Positions 1-7,784 of a stretch of DNA of 15,060 nucleotides are shown piece after piece. How positions within the stretch are numbered: position 1 is the stretch's first letter; each line of letters opens with the position of its first letter. Source of the DNA: Russula earlei (taxonomy: Eukaryota; Basidiomycota; Agaricomycetes; Russulales; Russulaceae); assembly GCA_025769875.1 (NCBI GenBank), contig JAGFNK010001091.1:1-15060 (forward strand). Reading direction: 5' to 3'. The position numbers were made by a program, and so were the translations under genes. A model generated the notes under the pieces. That model had not been told where the DNA came from. It saw nothing but the letters and a program-made list of their open reading frames with translations, and searched no databases.

Positions 1-156
1 TCATCCCTTGGTTATCGTTTCATCCCTTGATGCTGATGGTCACTTATTGTGTTTCACTTATTGTGTTTCACCTATTGTGTTTCGCTTATTGTGTTTCATC
101 CATTGTCAAGTTACTTTTGCTACTGGCTCATCTTTATCTATTGTTCTGCTTATGGT
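1..156. repeat. AT-rich flank with 14-bp tandem repeat
   Basis: No gene is visible here. Positions 41-96 hold four 14-bp units of the form CACTTATTGTGTTT: the first two are identical, the third and fourth have one change each, and a degenerate fifth covers 97-110. Two copies of TTTCATCCCTTG-like sequence lie before them. The core TGTTTCAC recurs as the terminal motif of the inverted-repeat elements at 3897-3932 and, in the opposite orientation, at 5376-5393 and 5549-5560. This stretch could therefore be a subterminal part of the left end of the Plavaka element. That link is inferred from an 8-10 bp motif only. Confidence 0.5.
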
Positions 157-500
157 TGTTAAGATCTGACGGATCTTAGCACCTACTCTTTAGTGAAAGA
201 GTTGCTTGATATAGTTCAAGCACTAGACTTCGAACCCTTTGATATTATCTCAGGAAGATTGTATGTAGAAAAGAGAGGGACCTCTTTCAGTTAGAGTCTG
301 CACTATAGTTGTTTAGATAGTTGACAAGATGGATATCTTGTAAGATTGTGTAAGTCGAGCGTAAGGCTCGACTTCTTGGTACCACAGACTATTTATACAA
401 TATCTCAATAACTACTGATCCGATTCGTACGAAACTCGGGGTGCACATAGCTGAGAACCAGTAGTATCCAAATAGGAAAAGCGCAATTCAGAATGTTAGA

Positions 501-522
501 AATGACTCACGCGTGGGTCATT
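501..522. promoter_or_regulatory. Near-palindrome with a TGACTCA (Gcn4/AP-1-like) site in the LTR
   Basis: Eleven-base arms AATGACTCACG and CGTGGGTCATT are complementary with one mismatch. The left arm contains TGACTCA (503-509), the consensus of fungal bZIP amino-acid-starvation factors of the Gcn4/CPC1 type. A stress-responsive LTR promoter is possible but is inferred only from the motif. Confidence 0.3.
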
Positions 523-540
523 CTTTCCTAGTATCTATCA

Positions 541-617
541 GCAATCAGTAAGGAATCAGTAAGCATTCAGTAAGCAATCAGTAAGCAATCAGTCAGCGAT
601 CAGTAAGCAATCAGTAA
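541..617. repeat. 11-bp tandem repeat inside the solo LTR
   Basis: Seven consecutive 11-bp units of the form GCAATCAGTAA, each differing from the consensus by at most one or two bases, are followed by a longer degenerate unit GCAGATCGATAA. Repeated short units in a retrotransposon LTR are commonly transcriptional enhancer or spacer arrays. That role is inference here. Confidence 0.85.
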
Positions 618-701
618 GCAGATCGATAAGCAAACACATGAGTAATCACAGATGAGTCAGCAGAAATAGATGACAGTCGGAGAATCAAGAGAATCTTAAC
701 A

Positions 702-1107
702 ATGGTACTGTACAGCCTCGCTACATACAGTATTCAAGCGCCTGTAGAAGCTGGGAAATGCCCCAAGCTTAGCTTTGTCCCATTTCCTGTCGCATCCCCT
801 GCCCTGTACTCTCTCTCAATCACAACTTTGCTTGTGCTGGCCTACACTTTGCTTGACCTAAGCACACCTCAAGGAACCCTAGTGTTCCTCTTCCTCCTCT
901 GCCTCTCTCCCATCATCCTCCTCTTCTGTGAAACCAGGAGATTGACTCTGTCTGAAGACTGAGTCATTGTCTGACTCAGCCTTGAGATGCTAAACCCTTG
1001 ATCCGGTCTCTTTGAGCCAGCCCCACTGAACCCTTGAACCAAGTCACAGGGACTTGGCCCCACTGAACCCTGAGCTAATGCTCTTACAGCCGCAACGCCG
1101 TAACAGT
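702..1107. other. No supported gene; flank between solo LTR and Plavaka relic
   Basis: An 86-codon open frame (702-962, +) starts at the ATG supplied by the LTR target duplication. Its product is just Leu/Ser/Pro-rich translation of a pyrimidine-rich tract and matches no family I know, so I do not call it a gene. A perfect hairpin lies at 959-979 (arms CTGAGTCA/TGACTCAG), and the phrase CCCCACTGAACCCT occurs twice between about 1021 and 1073. The stretch is probably the 5' part of the Plavaka element, too decayed to translate. Confidence 0.45.
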
Positions 1108-3751
1108 CTGTTCATTGTCAAATATTCTGATAAATATCCTGACTGAGGTGCTGGTGCCACTTTCAAACAGACAGAGTCTCAGGACATAAGATATTGCTCC
1201 ACCATTAATGGGTTGACAAACCCTTGGGCTCCATTTGCATCAAAGATAGATTGGGAGATTGCCAAGTGGGCGAAGCTTCAAGGTGCAGGATCAACAGCAT
1301 TTTTGGACCTTCTGGCAATTGGTGGGGTAAGAAAGCTCACTGAATTTGACTTGAGCATGCTAACAAACAAGTGCAGGTCTGTGAAGCACTTGGCCCTTCA
1401 TACAAGAGTTCCAATCAACTCAACAGAATTATTGATGAACACCTCCCTGGCCGCCCTGCTTTTCATCACCATGAAGTCATTGTGGCTGGCGAGGCCTTTG
1501 AATTCTTTTCCCACAATGTAATTGAATGCCTCACTGCGCTTTGGGGTGACGTTGATTTTGCTGAGCACCTCATCATGGAGCCTGAGTGTCACTATGTGGA
1601 CACTGACAAAACAATACATTGCTTCTTCAATATGCAGACTGGCAAATGGGGGTGGTGTACCCAGGTATATCTAAAATTAATCCTTTGTTTCACTCCATAT
1701 TAATCAATTATTCTAGAAAGAACTTGAAGCATGGACTGGGGAGAAGAACTGCACCATTGTTCCAGTGCTAATTTCATCTGACAAAACTCAGCTAACAGTA
1801 TTCCATGGCAAAACTGCCTATCCGGTTTACATGACCATTGGTAACCTTCCCAAGGACATCCAGCAAAAGCCTTCCTGACAAGGTCAGGTCCTCCTTGCAT
1901 ATCTTCTGATCTCCAAACTCAGCCACATCTCCAATAAATCAGCCCAATGTTGCACTCTTGCCAACATATTTTATGTAAGCATGAAGTACATCCCTGATCC
2001 ACTGGACACAGCGGGTATCAAGGGAGTTGACCTGACAAGTGGTGATGGACTTGTGCAGTGGTGTTATCCCATTTATGCCACTTTTGTTGGCAATTACCCT
2101 GAGCAGCTCCTTGTAATATGTGTCAAAACCAGGGAATGCCCAACTTGCCCAGACCCACACAATGATCTTGGAAATGCAGATGGTGTTAGACCGCCACATG
2201 AACTTGATAAAATCCTTGATGCTTTTGATGCTATCAGCCAGGGACCCACTGTATTTGCCCAGGCATGCAAAGAGGCATGGGTGAAGCACATCCAGCATCC
2301 ATTTTGGGAAGACTTGCCATTTGTCAATATCTACCAGTCAATTGCTCCTGACATCCTCCATCAACTGTCCCAGGGTGTTATCAAACACCTGATTGCTTGG
2401 TTGAGAACAATTTGTGGCGATGCAGAGATTGATGCACAATGTTGCCACCTTCCCCCCCATCACAAAATCTGGATTTTCATGAATGTTATATCCTATCTGA
2501 CATGAGTCACCGGCACTGAACATGATCAAATTTCACAATTTCTCCTTGGTCTTATCCTCAACATTTGCCTCCCAAACAACATGTCACCCATCTGTCTGGT
2601 CCATGCAGTTAGAGGACTGATGGACTTCCTTAATCTTGCAAAGTATCTGGTTCAGAGTGATGAAACTTTCAACTCTCTTGATGATGCCTTGAAATCTTTC
2701 CATGACAACATGGATATCTTCATCAATCTTGGCATTTGAGCTCACTTCAACATTCCAAAGCTTCATTTTACAGGCCATTATTGACAAGATGCATATTGCT
2801 CCACAAATTCCAAGGATGAGTATCCCCAGATGACATTATGGCTTGAGTGCCATGAAAAGATCCTGAGACACAACAAATACCTGCAACACCAATTCTCTGC
2901 ACAACATGATGCCCCTCAGCTACCTCCCAAGCCTCCATGTCTACCATCCTTGGTTTATCCTTGCCAGCTCATGATGGCAAAACATCCATCAGCCTGGGGT
3001 GTCAGCTTGGATTCACTGAGAGATGACTATGGCACCCAGTTTTTCGAAGCAGCTCTTGTGTGCTTCGTGACTCAGTACCAGAATCCGGAATACACAAAGG
3101 CCCAGGTGGAAGCGGCATCTCATAACATTCACATCCCATTCCAAAAACTCCCTGTTTACCATCATATCAAATTTGCCTCCACTGACCCATACAGTATCAA
3201 CAGTTTGCAAACCATAGTTGACTCAATACATGCCCAGCCAGCTTATTTGGACAAGTATGGAAAGGGAGTACCTGCTTGGTTTGATACTGGACTGATCACT
3301 TATAGAGGCAATGCAATTTGTGGGGTTTCAGGTGGGTGAATAATTGACTAGTGGTCATCAGTCACATATTCATTCCATTATCATTTTATTAGGTCATTGC
3401 GCTGGAAGGATATGCACTATCTTTACCCTTCCACCCAAAGCCCTCAGGCACTGGTTCTTGCAAATGGGCCACAAACCTGCTGAATATCTTGCATATGTGG
3501 AGTGGTTCACACCATTTGAGCCATCTCCAAAACCAAATCACTTTCTATACAAGATTTCAAAACATTGTGTACAGGGAGAACAGCAGGCAAGCATTGTGCC
3601 TGTTGAACTAATCCGCCAAAGTGTACACCTGTTGCCAAAATTTGGACCTGTTGCTCTGGAAGAGTGGAAATCAAGTAATGTGCTAGATCTGTGTGATACC
3701 TTCTATGTAAATACTTTTTCTGAGCGCTTGACCTATGTGAGCCTGTATTAA
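1108..3751 (+). pseudogene. Decayed Plavaka (KDZ superfamily) DNA transposase
   Basis: The translation follows the word order of basidiomycete Plavaka transposases: NPWAPFASKIDWEIAKWA near 1219, LPGRPAFHHHEVIVAGEAFE near 1443, SSDKTQ near 1774, the zinc-ribbon-like ECPTCP near 2134, PDILHQ near 2347, KFGPVALEEWKSSNVLD near 3640, and a natural end TYVSLY followed by TAA at 3749-3751. Exons read as about 1108-1326, 1377-1664, 1717-3331 and 3393-3751. The introns are 50, 52 and 61 bp, all GT-AG, and joining across them restores the family reading frame. The gene is dead: in-frame TGA codons occur at 1144, 1876, 2503, 2737 and 2782. At least three of them sit where the family has Arg, so CGA has become TGA. 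After HY (2776-2781) the text jumps to DAYCSTNSKDEYPQM, losing a few dozen conserved residues around the TEY-E-LH motif that probably carries the catalytic Glu. CpG is almost absent. The N-terminal part before 1108 is not recognisable. Confidence 0.9.
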
Positions 3752-3896
3752 AACCTGATAATCTGAACACCAATGGAAAATTCCCTTAAAGCAATCCAAA
3801 TCCATTGGGGATCACAGGAAATTGGCCCTGAATTCCCTTGAAAAAAGTAGCTTTCTAGGATATTTCATGACTGTCCACCATACTATCGCTTACCAA
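3752..3896. other. Plavaka 3' flank
   Basis: This is non-coding AT-rich sequence after the transposase stop. It probably belongs to the 3' untranslated end of the element. It contains a near-inverted ATCCAAATCCATTGGGGAT-type phrase around 3787-3811, and no open frame worth calling. Confidence 0.4.
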
Positions 3897-3914
3897 GTGT
3901 TTCACCACAGGTAC

Positions 3915-5393
3915 TAGTGTTTCACCACCATGCTGATAACACTTTATAAGCCCCAAAACATCTCTGATCTTCTTCAAATTGATGATCTGAGAGGTTATAA
4001 GTATTAGGAACATTCCTACAATTTTTTCCTGATTTGTGGTTGAGGTTGAGGTCAGCAGAAGCTACATTATGAGTGAATCACATATTTTTAACATTGAGAT
4101 ACAAGGAGTGAACTGATCCTTCCCATTTTTTTTCTCATATCAGCAATATATATTTCCCATGGACTGAGAGTAATTTTACCATGATCATAGAGCAGTTTGT
4201 GGTTTTCTGGCCCACTGTGACATTTCACCAACATAATTCAAGTGCCGACAAGTGTGCTATTTTGGGCAAATTTGATCAACATCAAACATCAAAACAAAAC
4301 GAAAGTTGGTGAATGGGGAGGCAGCGTCTCAACCATTGATCCCCAACTCTCATGCCAACTTCACAACTCTCCACGGCCCCTCCACATCTTCCCATCCTTT
4401 CACCCCGCTGTCTGCCCCTTGTAACATATGTGAGCCTGCTGACCGGGAAACTCACATGACCTGTACTCGCCCCCACTTCCCACATGTCCCTCACCCATGC
4501 GTCTTCATTTCCCTTCGTCTTTTGTCTCCCTCTCCTCTCATCCCTCACCCATGCGTCCTCCTTCCTATCCTCCTTCTCCTTCCCTCCCACATTCTCCATT
4601 CAACATCATCCCCTCGCATTCCCCACTGCGACAATGGCTCAAGACGATTGCCATCAACGTCACTCACCTTGTCCTCGCCCCCACCATGCGCATATGTACA
4701 GTCACGGATGATGCACATGCAGACGTCATTGCCACTCGATCCGAGGGCTCACTGCCCATAGCATCTTGTCCCTTCGTCATCACCGCACTGCCTTGCGCTC
4801 TCAACTTGCAGTCAGAGGAGTAGCATTTTTGTATTTAAGTATCAGTAGCTACTATCTTGTCCAGTAGCTATAGCTGGGCAGCCCAGTGAATGGGATCAGT
4901 TTTCTAGTATTCACATTGACCCTCTCATGTGGCTAAGAACACCTTGACTCTCTCAAGCTCTCACTCTTCTCCTTCAAGAAGACACACTCTCTCTCACATG
5001 TGCGCACGTGCATTGCATCCTGGGGCACGACCTTGCTTGCTCCCTGCTCCCTTCAGCTCATACCCACCCTCAGATCAAGCCCCACAGACTCTGCATGCCC
5101 TGACCTGGCGCGCTACACCCTCGTTCATTCCCTGCACCTCACGGAGCATACCATTCACATAATAATTCTGTACATTCCTATAATTCACTTCAATATCCTT
5201 TCTTTAATAATGGCAAGCCATTCTAATTGTAAATAGAACCCTTATTAGTTGTAAACAGTCAAGCTTTTAAATACTTAATATGTTCTGTCATGATGTGCTT
5301 GAAAACACACTTCAGCTTGTCAGATGCCAATGTCAGATCACAGATTTCAGACATCAAAGCGTTACTTTTGCATGACATGGTGGTGAAACACTA
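3915..5393. mobile_element. Non-autonomous TIR transposon, 1479 bp, GGTAC target duplication
   Basis: TAGTGTTTCACCACCATG at 3915-3932 is repeated exactly in reverse complement at 5376-5393, an 18-bp perfect terminal inverted repeat. Identical GGTAC pentamers flank it at 3910-3914 and 5394-5398, consistent with a 5-bp target duplication. No transposase is present: the open frames at 4306-4823 encode only low-complexity Pro/Ser/His/Leu text from a pyrimidine-rich strand. Its termini resemble the motif flanking the Plavaka relic, so it may be a Plavaka-mobilised derivative. The superfamily cannot be fixed from TIR and TSD alone. Confidence 0.7.
3933..5375. other. Interior of the TIR element: no gene; pyrimidine-rich tract
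   Basis: This 1.4-kb interior contains no recognisable protein. From about 4340 to 5150 the plus strand is strongly C/T-rich. TCCCTCACCCATGCGTC occurs at 4487-4503 and again at 4541-4557. TATTTAAGTA near 4832 looks TATA-like. A segment starting TGTAACATATGTGAG at 4420, with a matching CTCACAT at 4451, could be an LTR start, but no matching end or duplication was found. Confidence 0.4.
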
Positions 5394-5398
5394 GGTAC

Positions 5399-5545
5399 TT
5401 TTTGACATGGGGGCTTGTCGTTGCTTCTTCCTCACTTTTCATTGAGATAATTAGATTTTCTGGTAGCCATGAGGCTTATCTTTTGAACCATGCATGCTAT
5501 CAGTATAATTTTGTAGTTGATGTGGTGTAATTCAGTGATCAGTAA
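5399..5545. other. Spacer between inner and outer terminal repeats
   Basis: AT-rich and non-coding. If the outer pair 3897/5560 is real, this is the right half of that small element. Confidence 0.3.
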
Positions 5546-6631
5546 ATGGTGGTGAAACACCCGTTAAGTAATAGTAGAAGCTCGATTGCCAAGATTTCGC
5601 GTCGCGGGAATTCGCAGGAATCAGAACCCAATTCGCAAACTCGGGTTTTCCCGCTGTGCCACCTCGTCCTTGAGGCGCCCACTGAGCTGGACGGGAATGG
5701 GCATCCAAGAAGATCCTCAACTGCCTGGACGAGCACGCCCTCGCGCGCCTCGCGCAAAAGTACATATTCACCTTCGTCGCCGCCTGTGCGTCCCCTTTCC
5801 TTTTTCCGTTATCCCAGCGTCCGCAGGCTCTGAAAAAAAAGGATCGCAAAAAAAAAAGTCAGGGCTTCCGCAGGTCGGTCGTTTTCGAGCGGCGGAGGCT
5901 CGTCCCTCTCTACGCCCTGCGGCGAAGTGTCGGCCTTTTGGATTACGAGGAGAAGCGTGCGCTCGTGCGTCCCCTCGCTTCTCTCCCTGCCCTGCATCCA
6001 CGGTGATAGACCCCCAGATCTGCGGACCGTCCTATGAATGACCTGATTCCAGGCGTTGGAGCGCGACGCGGGCACATGTGCGATCACTGGTGCGTTAAGA
6101 CCGTCCTCGGCGATGGGCCCGACAGCGCGTGATGTTTCGCTCGAACTGACGCCCATCATCCCTGCTTCGGTCTACATTCGCACGCTCTCCCGGTACGCCG
6201 GTCTCTCGAGCGACGATCCGCTCTGCGAGTCCTCGCCGCGTTTCTACTGCCTCGAGAACATGCTCATCCTCGAGCACGATGTGTCAGTCGAGTTTAGGAG
6301 CCTGAACGTATGGTTTGAAGGGACCGTACATCGTCCAACGTTTGTTTAGCCCCTGATTCAGCCTGTGCTTGTTCTTCCTTCCTTTTTTCTTTCTCCTTGA
6401 CTCAACCCCTTGAGCAGTCCTCGCTTGACAGGAGCATAATAGTCGATATGATATCGTCACATGGCCCCTCACACCCTGCCGGCATCTCGCCGATGTTCGA
6501 TCACATTCAGGACCGCGGATCACAAGATGCGACCGCTCCCTTCTGTGCATTATCTCCGCTTGCATGCTGCGTGGGCACGTGTGGCCCATAAATCCGGCGC
6601 CGCAACGTACATTGACGAGCTCGCAAAGTGA
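5546..6631 (+). pseudogene. Relic of a fungal HNH-endonuclease-like gene
   Basis: Pieces of one protein appear in order but in different frames. HLVLEAPTELDG (about 5660-5695) fits the N-terminal helical region of these proteins. KKILNCLDEHALARLAQKY then runs in another frame, followed by a Lys-rich patch over two A-runs (5833-5840, 5848-5857) and on to 6003. LERDAGTCAITG opens the HNH core at 6056, continuing with PIIPASVYIRTLSRYAG and ENMLILEHDVSVEF before a TAG at 6347. A C-terminal piece, HYLRLHAAWARVAHKSG and ATYIDELAK, ends near 6628. A GT-AG intron may cover 6003-6052. The His expected before IIP is Pro, and the later His position before the Phe is Ser, so the nuclease centre looks destroyed. 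The gene begins directly after the terminal repeat at 5549-5560, suggesting that an insertion removed its 5' end. The family call rests on motif order, not on a search. Confidence 0.5.
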
Positions 6632-7784
6632 GTACCTACTACTCTCGATCTTATCTCATTTATTAGTAGCTAATCACGCGTTGTAGTTATCCCTGATTAG
6701 GTAAATATATCACATTAGTTTCATCTTACAGGAACTGAATTATCCCTGATCTGTTATCTTATTACTGTGCGATTTTTCATGAGGATCCCAAAGCTAATGG
6801 GTGTTGGCAGTTCAGTTGACCCCGGGTCGTTTTTTTTTTGACCATTTTAATGCCCCAACCTCATCCCAAAGAAATGTAAGTGGTGCAAATGCCGAGCCAA
6901 CTTGATTCAAGTACGCGTCAAAATAATGTGGCGATCTCGGCTTGCTACCATCCTCGTTCCGGAGCTCTTCAACGGCGTCCCCAAATCTCTATTATGCCCC
7001 CTCTTCGCCTGCATGATGCTGCCTGGTCGTCCTCTCCACTCCTCTGTGATTCTTAAGTCTCAGCTGCCTTGCTCCTATTGTCCTCTGGTCTCTCCGCATT
7101 TTCAATCCTGTCGCATGAACTCGAGCGTAGCCCCACTTGGCTCGCTGCAAAATCCGTGCGTGACATTTCACAGGTCACACTCCTGCGAAGGATTCATGCG
7201 CTTTCCCATGGGATCGACAGAAGGCCTCTCGCGATACCCGCCCCTCAGGCTCCTCTCAGACCCCCATCCATTCTGCATTCTGCAACATGGGGTCCACGTT
7301 GTTTCTAAACAAACACTCTACAATCTACCAGAGTGTCACGGTACCATCTCCTGTGGCTCTTCTCCCTGACGGAGCAGTCAACGAACTCCGCGATGAAGGC
7401 AACGCCGTCAACTTTGATAATGCCTCCATCGTCGCGTGACCCATGGCTCTCCTCACAATCAAAGCACCACATTTCCGGCTGCCTCAGTGCTATCCTGATT
7501 CAAAAAACATTCTCCTTGCTCGAACACCGGTCGTTCTGTCATTTTGCGCAAGCTCGGCGAGAAAGGGGACGTCAACATGTCAACATTGTGTGAAAAAGTA
7601 TCTCCATCATCCCGTGCGACTCCGTTCTCCTGATAATGGATTCTCTTTACTGCTGCTGTTAGTTAAACCTTGCGATAATTGTCATTTCTTTTGCAAGAAA
7701 TGTAATTATATGCGTTGAGGAAGTTATCTTTTACAGTAATAAGGGCTTGGCGTCAGAAGCCAACTCGAATGTCATCTTAACCAC
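6632..7784. other. No identified gene; possible eroded coding remnants
   Basis: Several short plus-strand frames occur (6902-7369; an unlisted 50-codon frame 7287-7439; 7443-7718), but none resembles a family I know and they overlap one another. GTGAGT at 6628 would be a good 5' splice site for one more HNH intron. The segment just left of 7785 must also contain the 3' untranslated region and polyadenylation site of the minus-strand NLR gene. I see no convincing AATAAA there. Confidence 0.4.

Larger units (their letters stand above)
157..701. mobile_element. Solo LTR (545 bp), probably Ty1/copia type, with 5-bp target duplication
   Basis: The segment begins TGTTAAGAT and ends ATCTTAACA, a perfect 9-bp terminal inverted repeat with the canonical TG...CA ends. 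The five bases before it (152-156, ATGGT) and after it (702-706, ATGGT) are identical, as expected of an integrase-made target duplication. No internal retrotransposon sequence is present, so it is a solo LTR left by LTR-LTR recombination. Inside it are a hairpin next to the left end (161-177, arms AAGATC/GATCTT), a hairpin at 352-374 (arms AAGTCGAGC/GCTCGACTT), a TATA-like TATTTATAC near 389, a near-palindrome at 501-522 and an 11-bp tandem repeat at 541-617. Assignment to copia rather than gypsy is inferred from the TGTTA start and the copia pieces at the right end of the window. Strand is not determined. Confidence 0.9.
3897..5560. mobile_element. Outer pair of related terminal repeats (possible MITE or Plavaka right end)
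   Basis: GTGTTTCACCAC at 3897-3908 and its exact complement GTGGTGAAACAC at 5549-5560 face each other and enclose the better-defined inner element at 3915-5393. Excising the inner element with one GGTAC copy would leave a unit of about 180 bp with 12-bp inverted ends, like a MITE. Alternatively, 5549-5560 is the right terminus of the full Plavaka element, whose left end lies near or before position 41. No target duplication was found around the outer pair, so this call is tentative. Confidence 0.35.

Noticed and set aside
702..962. 86-codon hydrophobic open frame starting at the LTR border
   Set aside because: Its ATG comes from the target duplication, and its hydrophobicity reflects a C/T-rich tract; no family resemblance.
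4306..4823. Pro/Ser/His-rich frames of 151 and 108 codons
   Set aside because: Overlapping frames in a pyrimidine-rich tract inside the TIR element; composition explains them.
4420..5260. Possible LTR beginning TGTAACATATG with a TATA-like box
   Set aside because: No matching ...ACA end and no CCCCT duplication found downstream.
109..5371. GTTACTTTTGC shared by 110-120 and 5361-5371 as a direct repeat
   Set aside because: Eleven bases in AT-rich DNA can recur by chance, and the flanks do not align.
5532..6159. Minus-strand frames across the HNH relic
   Set aside because: Antisense shadows in GC-rich sequence; the plus strand carries the family words.
6902..7369. 155-codon plus-strand frame
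   Set aside because: No recognisable domain, overlapped by other frames, and no clear splice or start context.
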